From the NCBI GenBank assembly GCA_021774575.1, contig JAJFIX010000016.1:1-55092 (forward strand): DNA of 55,092 nt, given 5' to 3'. Each line of letters opens with the position of its first letter. Within the stretch, counting starts at the first letter, position 1. Under the pieces are notes generated by a model that was not told the origin of the DNA, did no database searches, and saw nothing but the letters and a program-made list of their open reading frames with translations. Of the stretch, positions 9,872 through 18,453 are shown one piece after another. Source of the DNA: Alphaproteobacteria bacterium. GTDB taxonomy: Bacteria; Pseudomonadota; Alphaproteobacteria; UBA6615. A program made the position numbers and the translations under genes.

Positions 9872-11863
9872 CCCCGCACGGGCGGTGACGGCGTCGCTGT
9901 CGGCAATATCGCCGGCGGATATGGCGGCGTTTACCGTTACCGAGACGTCGCCGTCCTCCGTGGTTGCTTCAATGCCGTCGGCCTCAATGGTAGCGCTGTC
10001 GGCGGTAATGGCGGCATTGGCGGTGACCGTCGTCAAGCCGTCTATCGATTGGGCGCGAATGCCATCGCCGACGGTCGTGGAGATGCGATCATTCGATGTT
10101 ACCGTCACGGTTGCCGTAAGGTTGCTCTTGGCAAAAATGCCGGACTGCGCATCGATTGTGCCGTTTTGCAGAATTGTGACGTCACCCCCCTGGCTTCTCG
10201 CTGTCATGCCCACACCGGAAAGAGCCGTGATCGCCGCGGCGGAGGCGGTTTCCACGGAAATAGCGGCGGCTCCCAAAGCAAGTATGGCGATGCCGTCGCT
10301 GCCGACAAAATTGCCGGCCGATATGGCGGCGTTCGCCGTCACCGCGACGTCGCCATCCATCGACAATACCTCAATGGCGTCCGCCTCTTGGGTGGGGCTA
10401 TCGGCGGTAATGGCGGCGTTGGAAACTATTGTCGCGACGCCGTTCTCGACCTCGGCGCGAATGCCGTCACCGTCGGATGCGAAAATCAGCGCGCTCGAGG
10501 TTACATCGACGTTACCGACGCCGCCGTTGGTAGCGCCGATGCCGATGCTGGCATTGATGATACCGTTTTGCAAAACCATCGCGCTGCCGCCCATACTGCT
10601 TGCCCGAATACCATTGCCTGCCAGGGCGGTAATCGTACTGGTGGCGGCCATTTCCACAGTGACATTGCCGGTGCCTGTTGCGCGGGCGTCGATGCCGTCG
10701 CTGCCGGCAAAATCACCGGCCGAAAGGGCGGCATTTGCCGTCACAGTGACGTCGCCATCCGACGATATGGCCTCGATGGCATCGACTTCTTTGGTGGCGG
10801 AATTGGCGGTAACTGTGGCGTTGGCAGTGACTGTATTGGTGCCGGTCGCGGTCTGGGTGCGAATGGCGTCGCCGCCGACCGATGTGACCGCCGCATTTGA
10901 CGTTAGCTCCACCGTGCCGGCGCCTTCGGTCCTGGAAGTGATACCTTCTTCGGCGTTTACCGTGCCGTCTTGGATCACCACCATATTGCCGCCGGCGCCC
11001 CTGGCGCGAATGCCAACGCCGGAAAGGGCCGTTATGTCGGCCCCGGCATTTATTATAGCCGTCACATCGCCAGTGCCTTCAGCCCGTGCCGTGACGCCGT
11101 CGCTTTCGGTAAAATTGCCTGCGGTTATCGTGGCGGAGGCGGATACCGAGATCGCTCCGTCCCCATTGGTCACAATGCCGATGCCGTCGGCTTCCTTGCC
11201 GGCTGCGTTGGCGGAGATGGTTGCGTTGGAAACGACCGTCGTCGGGCCGTCTACGGCGCGGGTGCGAATGCCGTCGCCGTTGGTCGCTGTGATGGCGCCA
11301 TTTGACAAAATATCGACCAGGCCGCCGCCTTGGGTGAACGCAATGACACCTTCCTCGCCATTTAGGGTTCCGTTCTGGGTGACCAGTAAATCACCGGTGG
11401 CGCTTCTTGCCCGAATGGCTCTGCCCAATAGGGCACTTACGTTGCTTCCGGCGCTCGTATTGATGGTCACCGTACCCGAGGTCAAACTCTCGACGAATAT
11501 TCCGTCCGTATCACTGGTGACGGTGCCGGTACCGACCTGATTGACCGTCAGCGCAAAGTTGCCGGTGACCCTAACTCCCTGGGTCGTGACGGCGTCCACT
11601 CGGACTTCTAAGTCACCGGTCGCCGCGATTAACACCCGGTCGGGCGTTGGGTCGGGGGTACAATCGGCAACGCCGATTGTGTCGGTGCAGGCAGCGACCG
11701 CCGGTCGGTTATTGGTCGCCATACCGGCCAAGGCAATCAACCCCATGACGCCAATAAGCGCGGGTCGCGACGGCCGGGGGCGGCGCGCTGGATGTTCGGA
11801 CGAAGGGGGAGGGCGATCAGCGCGTAAGGGGAAAAATATGGATGACTGCAAGTACCTAAACAT
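9545..11863 (-). CDS. autotransporter, N-terminal part with repeat passenger (frameshifted)
   Basis: ATG 11863 begins a basic extended leader, then a hydrophobic segment (PALIGVMGLIALAGMA) and an export cleavage region near AVAA. The longer reading uses TTG at 11917 and is less likely. The passenger consists of long repeats of about 134 residues, each holding DGIR, ADGIE, SDGV-ARA, ITALSG and GTI or GTV blocks. About four or five copies are present, counting across the frameshift, consistent with a beta-helix adhesin. After SDAVTARAG the frame switches to out-of-frame Pro/Arg-rich sequence ending at 9545. Adding one G at 9871-9875 gives ARAGGTGNVSVET, matching the other repeats. Intact, the protein would be roughly 1450 residues. 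A surface adhesin role is inferred from architecture. Confidence 0.8.
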   Translation of the reverse strand: MFRYLQSSIFFPLRADRPPPSSEHPARRPRPSRPALIGVMGLIALAGMATNNRPAVAACTDTIGVADCTPDPTPDRVLIAATGDLEVRVDAVTTQGVRVTGNFALTVNQVGTGTVTSDTDGIFVESLTSGTVTINTSAGSNVSALLGRAIRARSATGDLLVTQNGTLNGEEGVIAFTQGGGLVDILSNGAITATNGDGIRTRAVDGPTTVVSNATISANAAGKEADGIGIVTNGDGAISVSASATITAGNFTESDGVTARAEGTGDVTAIINAGADITALSGVGIRARGAGGNMVVIQDGTVNAEEGITSRTEGAGTVELTSNAAVTSVGGDAIRTQTATGTNTVTANATVTANSATKEVDAIEAISSDGDVTVTANAALSAGDFAGSDGIDARATGTGNVTVEMAATSTITALAGNGIRASSMGGSAMVLQNGIINASIGIGATNGGVGNVDVTSSALIFASDGDGIRAEVENGVATIVSNAAITADSPTQEADAIEVLSMDGDVAVTANAAISAGNFVGSDGIAILALGAAAISVETASAAAITALSGVGMTARSQGGDVTILQNGTIDAQSGIFAKSNLTATVTVTSNDRISTTVGDGIRAQSIDGLTTVTANAAITADSATIEADGIEATTEDGDVSVTVNAAISAGDIADSDAVTARAGAPETSQWKPLPPAHSPPYRASAFGPAVSAATPWFCRTAPLRLLLALPHRQPSLGPSTWLRMRRLPPPAATALPPRPKTAQRRSPPMPRFPPSGATVYPRPVQPPATSI

Positions 11864-12357
11864 GATGTTACGAACCGCCTTTTTAAGTCCTACGAACTGA
11901 AGCAATGCCAGAGTCAAACAGGGTCGTCACAGGGGTATCACAGGGTAGCCGATGCAAATACAATTATTCATTTCTGGCAAGTAAAACGTACTATTCTTGG
12001 GTGTTACGAGTTGACTTGCGTTTTTCTGACAAGTTGTCGTATGCACTCTACATTATTTTTGTTTTCTAAGTAAAATCCTAATAAACAATTGAATGCACTA
12101 TATATAAGAGATTGGGCGACTATATTAATGCAATCACCGGTTTTTGGTAAATGGTCTCTTTTTTAAATGTCGCCGGTTTGTCAGGTGTTGCCGAAATAAA
12201 TCAAATTTTTTTGTATATTAAGAAAATCATCGGATGAAGGTTAGTGAAAAGAAGAATGCATACCTATTTTGATCTTCCGAGCGGTTCGTATTCGGTAAAT
12301 CGCTGCTGTATTTATAAAATATATGTCTTCTTTTGAATTAGGCCAGAGCCGGGTGAA
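11864..12357. other. AT-rich intergenic region upstream of the autotransporter
   Basis: About 490 bases between the autotransporter start and the response-regulator stop. It is markedly AT-rich with many A and T runs, so it probably holds the autotransporter promoter on the minus strand, but I cannot name a specific site. No ORF of note is visible. A 19-bp duplication occupies its edge near the regulator stop. Confidence 0.3.
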
Positions 12358-12372
12358 TTAGGCCAGAGCCGG
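12334..12372. repeat. two tandem 19-bp copies at the regulator stop codon
   Basis: TGAATTAGGCCAGAGCCGG occurs at 12334-12352 and 12354-12372 (period 20). The unit encodes the last codons (PALA) and stop of the response regulator on the minus strand, so the second copy repeats the stop region just downstream. Confidence 0.85.
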
Positions 12373-13089
12373 CGCCGTGTCGCGCAGTAAATAGCCGCGG
12401 TCGGGCACGATATCGATGAGGTCGTGACCGCCCATTGCCCGGGATAATTTCCGTTGCAATCCTTCGGCCAGGGTGTCGACGATTGTCGGGTCGCTGGGGG
12501 TGTCGACGGTATCATATAGGTGGATGATGGCGTTGGTGCGGGGGATGATTTTTCCCTGACGCAGGCTGAGCAACCGCAAAAGCCGGTGTTCGTCGCCGGT
12601 TAGCATCAGTTGGGCGCCGCCGACATCGACTTTGTGGAGGCCATTGGCCGGGGCCAGCGGCTGTGTCACGGGAGTTGGCGCGAGGGTCTCTGGAGCGAAT
12701 GCGGGGGTGATCTGGTTCTGCGCCTGGTCAATCATGTCGCCGACGCGGGTAACCAGGGTCTTTCGGTTAAACGGCTTGGTGAGGAAATCATTTATCCCGA
12801 CCGTGGCGTCAGTCATCTTATTGGTCGCTAAATTACCCGCCTCACCATAGCTGGAGACGATCAGCACCGGGGTAGCCACACCGGCGCCGCGCAATCGCGA
12901 CAGCACCTCATACCCGTCGATATCGGGCAGCATCAGATCAAGCAATACGATATCATAGGGCGCCTGCTTTGCCGTCCGCAGCCCGTCTTCGCCTAGATCG
13001 TTGATGTCGCAGGAATACCCCTCGGCCTCAAGGGTCATACGGATAATTTTGGCCATAACGGGATCGTCTTCGATGATAAGAACGCGCAT
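12358..13089 (-). CDS. CtrA-like OmpR-family response regulator
   Basis: The receiver domain (residues 1-120) starts MRVLIIEDD and has phosphoacceptor D51 in LLDLMLP, S79/S80 at the switch position and K105 in TKPF. Its opening and DLGEDG..YDIVLLDLMLPDIDGYEVL are very close in style to CtrA. A Pro-rich linker (about 127-145) leads to a winged-helix output domain ending RGYLL. The output domain is less CtrA-like than the receiver, so I do not call it ctrA. No kinase gene is adjacent. DNA-binding regulation of envelope or cell-cycle genes is likely; CtrA-type boxes elsewhere in the window would need CtrA itself or a paralogue such as this one. Confidence 0.8.
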   Translation of the reverse strand: MRVLIIEDDPVMAKIIRMTLEAEGYSCDINDLGEDGLRTAKQAPYDIVLLDLMLPDIDGYEVLSRLRGAGVATPVLIVSSYGEAGNLATNKMTDATVGINDFLTKPFNRKTLVTRVGDMIDQAQNQITPAFAPETLAPTPVTQPLAPANGLHKVDVGGAQLMLTGDEHRLLRLLSLRQGKIIPRTNAIIHLYDTVDTPSDPTIVDTLAEGLQRKLSRAMGGHDLIDIVPDRGYLLRDTAPALA

Positions 13090-13199
13090 ATTACCGACAC
13101 TGAATAATGACTGACGAAAATTTATATAATAGAAGGCTACAACGGTTTGGCCGCAAAAGGCATTAATTTATGTGGATATCTGTGCGGGGCCGAATGACC

Positions 13200-13439
13200 C
13201 TATTCACGTCGTTTTTTGCGTGGTCGCCTTTTGCTGATCTCAACGCCATCTTCAATAAGGCAATCGAGATACGTGCCGAATATATGAGAACCGGCGGCGG
13301 TGCATTGAGGGTCGGAGGTAACGGCAGGCGCGGTGACGTCGCCGATATATTGACTGGCTGCCGCGTTGCTGGAAGATCCGGCACTGACGCCGAGGCCAGC
13401 AATGAATGCAAAAGTGGGGATATAAGCAAATTTCAACAT
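13200..13439 (-). CDS. small exported protein
   Basis: This 79-residue product begins with a signal peptide: MLKFA, then a hydrophobic core IPTFAFIAGLGVSAG and small residues before AASQY. The mature part is about 50 residues with two Cys (C46, C60, possibly a disulfide) and a very basic tail (KRRPRKKRR). AATAGG lies about nine bases before the ATG. I do not recognise the family. Other frames over the same DNA lack a signal peptide, which is why I chose this one. A periplasmic location is inferred. Confidence 0.5.
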   Translation of the reverse strand: MLKFAYIPTFAFIAGLGVSAGSSSNAAASQYIGDVTAPAVTSDPQCTAAGSHIFGTYLDCLIEDGVEISKRRPRKKRRE

Positions 13440-13607
13440 TTTAATACCTATTTCGTAATTGCAATTACGTACTCATTCCGCTCATTTCTCGGTACGGCCG
13501 AATAAAGAACGAAAAATTTTGTGGGATAAATCAGATTTTGGCTAAAAAAGCAATATCTAAATGGCGTCTCTAAATAGTGTTTTGAATTATGCGTCGAGCG
13601 GTGGCCC

Positions 13608-14567
13608 TCAGTGCAGCCCGGTGCGCCCCATTTCGAGGAATTTTTCTCGGCGTTTGGCGCGCAGAACGCCGGGTTCGAGGGGGAGAAACTCCCTGATCTG
13701 TGCTTCGATATAATCGCCGACCCGCGCTGTCATATCGTCGACATTGCGGTGGGCGCCGCCCAGGGGCTCGTCGATAATGGCGTCGATGACCTCCATCCGT
13801 TTGAGGTCTTGGGCGGTTAGTTTTAAGGATTCCGCGGCTTCCGACGCGTGGGCGCCGTCGCGCCACAGGATCGAGGCGCAGCCCTCGGGCGAGATCACCG
13901 AATAGACCGAATGTTCAAGCATCGCCACGCTATTGCCAGCGGCCAGGGCAATGGCGCCGCCGGACCCGCCTTCACCGATGACCACCGAGATCAGCGGCGT
14001 TTTAATGTCGAGGCAGGTCTGGATTGATTTGGCGATGGCTTCGGCCTGGCCCCGTTCCTCGGCGCCGACACCGGGATAGGCGCCGGATGTATCAATAAGC
14101 GTGATCACCGGCAGGCCAAATCGTTCGGCGGTTTGCATCAGACGCTGGGCCTTGCGATAGCCCTCGGGTCGGGCCATGCCGAAATTATGTTTGACCCGGC
14201 TCTCGGTGTCGTAACCTTTTTCATTGCCGATGATGACGGCTGAAAATCCGCGAAAGCGGGCGATGCCCCCTTGCAGGGCATTATCTTCGGCAAACAGCCG
14301 GTCGCCGGCCAGCGGCGTGAAATCGGTGGTCAGGGCGGCAATATAATCGGAAAAATGCGGTCGGCCGGGGTGGCGGGCGACTTGCACTTTTTGCCAGGCC
14401 GAGAGTTTGCCATAAGTGGCGCGCAGCTGCTTATCGACCTTGGTCTGCAGTTTGGAGATTTCTTCGGCAATATTCATCTCGCCGGTGTCGGCCAAACGCC
14501 GCAACTCGTCGATCTTGCCTTCCAGCTCGGCAATCGGCTTTTCGAAATTCAGGAAACTGCGCATCAT
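13608..14567 (-). CDS. accA: acetyl-CoA carboxylase carboxyltransferase subunit alpha
   Basis: AccA pairs with AccD to transfer carboxyl from biotin-BCCP to acetyl-CoA, the first committed step of fatty-acid synthesis. The body matches the family throughout: [77 protein letters not shown]-type oxyanion region and [12 protein letters not shown]. From ATG 14567 the product is 319 residues, the usual length. The frame extends to 14651 but that extension encodes a duplicated PIAVTW peptide from an 18-bp tandem repeat and is not family sequence. accD is not in the window. Confidence 0.95.
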   Translation of the reverse strand: MMRSFLNFEKPIAELEGKIDELRRLADTGEMNIAEEISKLQTKVDKQLRATYGKLSAWQKVQVARHPGRPHFSDYIAALTTDFTPLAGDRLFAEDNALQGGIARFRGFSAVIIGNEKGYDTESRVKHNFGMARPEGYRKAQRLMQTAERFGLPVITLIDTSGAYPGVGAEERGQAEAIAKSIQTCLDIKTPLISVVIGEGGSGGAIALAAGNSVAMLEHSVYSVISPEGCASILWRDGAHASEAAESLKLTAQDLKRMEVIDAIIDEPLGGAHRNVDDMTARVGDYIEAQIREFLPLEPGVLRAKRREKFLEMGRTGLH

Positions 14568-14582
14568 TCCGGTCGCGTCCTT

Positions 14583-14618
14583 CCAGGTAACCGCTATTGG
14601 CCAGGTAACCGCTATTGG
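14583..14618. repeat. 18-bp tandem duplication upstream of accA
   Basis: CCAGGTAACCGCTATTGG is repeated head-to-tail at 14583-14600 and 14601-14618. It lies 16 bases before the accA start, in the leader. Confidence 0.85.
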
Positions 14619-14765
14619 CGGAAGATGCGGCGTGTTCGGGTAAAAAGTCAACCTCTTCGCCGGGGGCCGCTCACCAAGGGAGTGTGGCTAACAGCGGGGC
14701 AAAACGGACCGGAATCGATGGCCGTGCTGGGGTAGCCGGAAAGTATGAATGCCCATTGGGCTCAA

Positions 14766-14792
14766 TTAACTAATCATTAACGAAATATTAAC
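14766..14792 (+). promoter_or_regulatory. two overlapping CtrA-type boxes
   Basis: TTAA-N7-TTAAC occurs at 14766-14781 and again at 14777-14792, sharing the middle TTAA. This matches the full CtrA consensus of alphaproteobacteria. A GACTC (GANTC, CcrM-type methylation site) follows at 14815-14819. The boxes lie about 150 bases before the small lipoprotein gene and about 200 bases from accA on the other strand, so either could be controlled; the lipoprotein is the nearer fit. Confidence 0.65.
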
Positions 14793-14942
14793 CATTCATA
14801 ACTATTCTTGCTACGACTCAGAGAAGGGTCGATTGAGTGACAGGTACACGAATGCTAGGGCCTAGACAGGGCCAGGTATTTCGTGGGTGTCGATATTTTT
14901 AGCGCGAGTATTTGACAGTTATTTTGGTACGTGGAGGACGTG

Positions 14943-15197
14943 ATGACACGAATTAGCAATTTTTTGGTTCTTGGAGCCTGCGCCATAGCTCTTTCCGGCT
15001 GCGCCGTCTTTAGTGGTTCAAACTCACAAACAGATAATTCGGATATAGATCCGGCGCTGGTGTCAAACGCGCCTGTTGCCGTTGAGCAAGATGCGGCAGC
15101 CAGTGATGAGACTGAAATAAGGGTGGCGCGCCGAGATGGGACCGCACGTCCCGGTTTTCCGGTAGGCCGGTTTCCGTTGGGTTTCCTTCTCCCATAA
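14943..15197 (+). CDS. small lipoprotein
   Basis: ATG 14943 follows GGAGG by five bases; the GTG at 14931 would place that site inside the gene. The 84-residue product has a lipoprotein signal: MTRISN, hydrophobic core, then LSGC as lipobox with the acylated Cys near residue 20. The mature part is acidic, then ends in an Arg/Gly/Pro-rich tail (RPGFPVGRFPLGFLLP). No family is recognised. Two CtrA-type boxes upstream suggest cell-cycle control (inference). Confidence 0.6.
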   Translation: MTRISNFLVLGACAIALSGCAVFSGSNSQTDNSDIDPALVSNAPVAVEQDAAASDETEIRVARRDGTARPGFPVGRFPLGFLLP

Positions 15198-15236
15198 CTC
15201 GATTATTGGGTGACGAACCCCGCCTGAAACAATGTT

Positions 15237-15284
15237 GCTGTGGGCGTACGGAATTCGGTCTTACTGGGCTTTGTAACCCACAGC
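15237..15284. repeat. 8-bp inverted repeat with 32-base loop
   Basis: GCTGTGGG at 15237-15244 pairs with CCCACAGC at 15277-15284. It lies between the convergent lipoprotein and xerD genes. It has no T run and is not an obvious terminator; function unknown. Confidence 0.3.
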
Positions 15285-15369
15285 GAGCCTCGCCATTCCT
15301 GATCATCGGGGCGGCATGGCATTTCGATGCTGTCCGAAATCATATGATTTAGAAAATTGCCGAGCCGCA

Positions 15370-16326
15370 TCATTTCTTGCGGCTGGGCGGTTTTTTCCGG
15401 CGTAGCGTGCGTGCCTTTTTGGCCAGCGGGTGGTGCGTTTCGACCATTTGGCGCAAGCGCTCGTCGAGGACATGGGTGTAGATCTGGGTGGTGGTAATAT
15501 CGGCATGTCCTAGCATAGCTTGAACCGAGCGCAGGTCGGCGCCGTGGGCCAGCAAGTGACTGGCAAAGGCGTGGCGCAAAACATGGGGGCTGATTTTTTC
15601 TGGATTGAGTTTGGCTAAACGGGCGAGGTCTTTCAGCATTTGGGCGAAGCGATGGCGGGTGAGATGGGCGGTGCTGCCCCGCCCGCCGGGAAAAAGATGG
15701 GGCGAGGCCACTTGGCCAAGCAATGCCTGGCGCTTGGGCAGGTAGGCTTTGACGGCTTTTCGCGCCGGGTCGGTCAGGGGGATCATCCGCTCTTTCTCCC
15801 CTTTGCCCCGCACGATCAAAATATCCGGGTCCCGGACGACCGTGGCCAGGGGCAGGCCGACCAGTTCGCTGACCCGCATCCCGGTGGCGTAAAGAAGTTC
15901 GATCAGCGCCCGCAGCCGCGCCGGTTGGGGGCCGCTATATTTCTCCAACCCTGCGATCAGCGCGTTGACATCGTCTTGGCTGAGGGTCTTGGGCAGGGAC
16001 CGTCCCTGGCGCGGGCTATCCAGGGTGCTGGATGGGTCGTCCCGGCGGATGCTCTCGATAAACAGAAATTTGAAATATTGGCGTAACGACGACAGCCGTC
16101 TTGCGGCGGTGCGGGCGCTCAGCCCCGTCTCGTCTAGCGCCCGGAGATAGCTTCGGAGCTGTTGGGTCGTTGCCTGGGCCAGATCCGGCGCGCCCTGGCC
16201 GCCAACAAATTGCGCGCAATGATTTAAATCGCGAGCATAGGCCTCGACGGTATTTTTGCTCGCCCCACGCTCGGCAACCAGCATTTCAAGAAACGGTTCC
16301 AAATACCGGTTTTGCCATTCGGCCAT
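15370..16326 (-). CDS. xerD: tyrosine recombinase XerD
   Basis: XerD, with XerC, resolves chromosome dimers at dif. The 318-residue protein has an N-terminal SAM-like core-binding domain (NTVEAYARDL) and the catalytic domain with the full set of residues: Arg in YATGMRVSELVGL, Lys in RGKGEKERMIPL, HVLRHAFASHLL (His, Arg), LGHADI (His) and TQIYTHV (Tyr nucleophile). The C-terminus is unusually basic (RTLRRKKPPSRKK). A 46-residue membrane-protein gene lies 13 bases upstream, and aroK-aroB are divergent, an arrangement common in alphaproteobacteria. Confidence 0.93.
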   Translation of the reverse strand: MAEWQNRYLEPFLEMLVAERGASKNTVEAYARDLNHCAQFVGGQGAPDLAQATTQQLRSYLRALDETGLSARTAARRLSSLRQYFKFLFIESIRRDDPSSTLDSPRQGRSLPKTLSQDDVNALIAGLEKYSGPQPARLRALIELLYATGMRVSELVGLPLATVVRDPDILIVRGKGEKERMIPLTDPARKAVKAYLPKRQALLGQVASPHLFPGGRGSTAHLTRHRFAQMLKDLARLAKLNPEKISPHVLRHAFASHLLAHGADLRSVQAMLGHADITTTQIYTHVLDERLRQMVETHHPLAKKARTLRRKKPPSRKK

Positions 16327-16339
16327 CGGCGTGCCCGGC

Positions 16340-16480
16340 CTAGCGAGGGAAACGGTCGTTGGGGATGACCGTTTCGATCAGGCGGTTGGGTGGCGGCGGG
16401 TCGGTAACGGCCAGCCAAACAGCCCCGGCGGCGGCGGCCAGGAGCAATAAGATGATCAGTAGGAGAAAAAATTTTTTCAT
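16340..16480 (-). CDS. small single-span membrane protein upstream of xerD
   Basis: ATG at 16480 to TAG at 16340-16342 encodes 46 residues: MKKFF, a hydrophobic span of about 18 residues (LLLIILLLLAAAAGAVWLA), then TDPPPPNRLIETVIPNDRFP and a final Arg. AGGA lies nine bases before the start. The hydrophobic anchor plus short Pro-rich periplasmic tail and the conserved-looking end (IPNDRFPR) argue for a real gene. The 13-base gap to xerD suggests cotranscription. Function unknown. Confidence 0.6.
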   Translation of the reverse strand: MKKFFLLLIILLLLAAAAGAVWLAVTDPPPPNRLIETVIPNDRFPR

Positions 16481-16527
16481 CAATAATCCTGTAATATATC
16501 GCGTGTGTCGAAAACCCTGTGCCGTTC

Positions 16528-16560
16528 TGGTAGATGGCTGGTAGATGGCTGGTAGATGGC
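16528..16560. repeat. three tandem 11-bp units
   Basis: TGGTAGATGGC is repeated three times without interruption (16528-16538, 16539-16549, 16550-16560), followed by a partial variant copy. It lies in the divergent region between the xerD unit and aroK. Confidence 0.85.
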
Positions 16561-16678
16561 CGGTAGTTAATAGAGCTCATCGTTCGCTTAAACGAGGTTG
16601 CTGGCGGCCGGGATAACGCTTATGTGATAGGCTGGTAAGTAAAATTGCAATTATTAAGCTGATTCGCGAGAGCCGAAA

Positions 16679-17266
16679 ATGACTGGTGATGTCGAGGCAG
16701 AAAGTCAATTTGAAACCGGAAGTTTGCGCACCGTACTCGGCCGTGAACAAATTATCCTGGTCGGTCTGATGGGGTCGGGCAAGTCGGCGATCGGCCGGCG
16801 GGTGGCGGAAAAATTGGCGATGCCGTTCATCGATGCCGATGCCGAGATCGAGGCGGCGGCCGATTGTACCATTGCCGAAATTTTCGCACGCGACGGAGAG
16901 ACGGCGTTTCGCGAGGGCGAACGCCAGGTCATCAAGCGCCTGCTCGCCGACGGGCGACCCAAAGTGCTGGCTACCGGCGGCGGCGCCTTCATGGACGATG
17001 AATTGCGTGCCTTGATCAAGGCCAACGGCATTGCCGTCTGGCTGAGCGCTGAGCTCGACATTTTACTTGAGCGGACTTCCCGGCGCACTCATCGCCCGCT
17101 GTTGCGCACCGGCGATCCGCGCGCAACCCTCCAAGGGCTGATCGACCAACGTTACCCGATCTACGCCGAAGCCCATATCAAGGTGATTTCCGGCGCCGGC
17201 CCCCTGGCCGAAACCGTAACGCGGACCTTATCCGGGCTGCAGGCGTTCATTGCAGAGATCCCATGA
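16679..17266 (+). CDS. aroK: shikimate kinase
   Basis: AroK phosphorylates shikimate at the 3-hydroxyl using ATP. The 195-residue protein shows the P-loop GLMGSGKSAIGRR at about residues 29-41, the shikimate-binding DADAEIE, FREGE (Arg contacts) and ATGGGAF. An N-terminal extension of about 20 residues precedes the core. The stop overlaps the aroB start (ATGA), so translation is coupled to the earlier pathway enzyme. Confidence 0.93.
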   Translation: MTGDVEAESQFETGSLRTVLGREQIILVGLMGSGKSAIGRRVAEKLAMPFIDADAEIEAAADCTIAEIFARDGETAFREGERQVIKRLLADGRPKVLATGGGAFMDDELRALIKANGIAVWLSAELDILLERTSRRTHRPLLRTGDPRATLQGLIDQRYPIYAEAHIKVISGAGPLAETVTRTLSGLQAFIAEIP

Positions 17267-18408
17267 TGGAAGCGAGCAAATCCTTAAACGTCGATCTCGG
17301 GGCGCGCAGCTATGATATTGAAATCGGGCCGGGGCTGATTGGCGAATTGGGGACCCGATTAGGATCTATTGCCCGCGGAAAATCAGTAGGTGGAAAATCG
17401 GTGTTTGTCGTCACCGATGAAAATGTTGCCGCACATTATTTGCAAACGGCGATGGATAGTTTGCGCGTCGCCGGTTTTGGCGCGCGGTCCTTTGTCTTGC
17501 CCGCCGGCGAGGCGACCAAATGTTTTGCCCAGCTGGAAATTCTGACCGGTGACCTGTTGGCGGCGGGGATTGAGCGCAAGTCGGTGATCGTTGCCTTGGG
17601 CGGTGGGGTGATCGGCGACCTGGCTGGGTTTGCCGCCAGCATCGTTTTGCGCGGCATTGATTTTGTGCAAATACCGACGACCCTGTTATCCCAGGTCGAT
17701 AGCGCGGTCGGCGGTAAAACAGCGATCGATACGGAGCTGGGAAAAAACCTGATCGGCAGTTTTTACCAACCGCGTCTGGTGTTGGTCGATACCACCTGCC
17801 TCGACACCTTGCCCCGGCGCGAGCTGCTGGCTGGCTATGGGGAGGTGGTGAAATACGGCGCCTTGGGCAGTCTCGATTTTTTCTCCTGGCTGGAACAAAA
17901 TGGGGCGGCCGCCTTAGCCGGGGACGGCGCCGAGCGGGCCGAGATGATTGGGCGATGCTGCGCGATGAAAGCCGATATCGTCGGTCGGGACGAGCACGAA
18001 GAGGGGGTGCGCGGCCTGCTTAATCTAGGCCACACATTCGGCCATGCCCTGGAACTGGCCGCCGGTTTTGACGGGGCACTGCTGCATGGAGAGGGCGTGG
18101 CCCTTGGCATGTGCCTGGCCTATGGCCTGGCAATGGAATTGGGGCATGGGACCCAAGATGATTTGGATCGGGTTTCGGCCCATTTGAATGCGGTTGGCCT
18201 ACCGGTCAAACTGACCCCGACTTGGCCCGATGGCAGTGCGGCGAAGATGGATGCGGCGGCCCTGCTCGAAACCATGAAACTCGATAAAAAGGTCGAGGCG
18301 GGGCGCATTGGATTTGTTCTGCCGCGCGGTATCGGCGACGCCTTTATCAGCCGCGACGTGCCCGTCGAAACCGTGGCACATTTGCTCGAGCAGGCACTTC
18401 TCGAATAA
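17263..18408 (+). CDS. aroB: 3-dehydroquinate synthase
   Basis: AroB converts DAHP to 3-dehydroquinate in the shikimate pathway and needs NAD+ and a divalent metal. The 381-residue protein has GGGVIGDLAGFAAS (NAD binding), PTTLLSQVDSAVGGKTAID, and the metal ligands in GYGEVVKYG, NLGHTFGHALE and LLHGEGVALGM. ATG 17263 overlaps the aroK stop; a second ATG follows at 17266. A short near-duplication (GKSVGGKSV) lies around residue 45. Confidence 0.95.
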   Translation: MMEASKSLNVDLGARSYDIEIGPGLIGELGTRLGSIARGKSVGGKSVFVVTDENVAAHYLQTAMDSLRVAGFGARSFVLPAGEATKCFAQLEILTGDLLAAGIERKSVIVALGGGVIGDLAGFAASIVLRGIDFVQIPTTLLSQVDSAVGGKTAIDTELGKNLIGSFYQPRLVLVDTTCLDTLPRRELLAGYGEVVKYGALGSLDFFSWLEQNGAAALAGDGAERAEMIGRCCAMKADIVGRDEHEEGVRGLLNLGHTFGHALELAAGFDGALLHGEGVALGMCLAYGLAMELGHGTQDDLDRVSAHLNAVGLPVKLTPTWPDGSAAKMDAAALLETMKLDKKVEAGRIGFVLPRGIGDAFISRDVPVETVAHLLEQALLE

Positions 18409-18453
18409 AGCTTGCGTGACGAGTTACACGGGGCTCATTAGGAGATCATTGAA

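Noticed and set aside
9202-11540. Very long plus-strand frames opposite the autotransporter passenger
   Set aside because: Repeat-rich high-GC DNA keeps antisense frames open. Translations are Val/Ala/Pro-rich repeats without export signals, so the minus-strand adhesin is the real gene.
13170-13505. Plus-strand 111-codon frame near the small exported protein
   Set aside because: No ribosome site and no domain; the minus-strand frame has a signal peptide.
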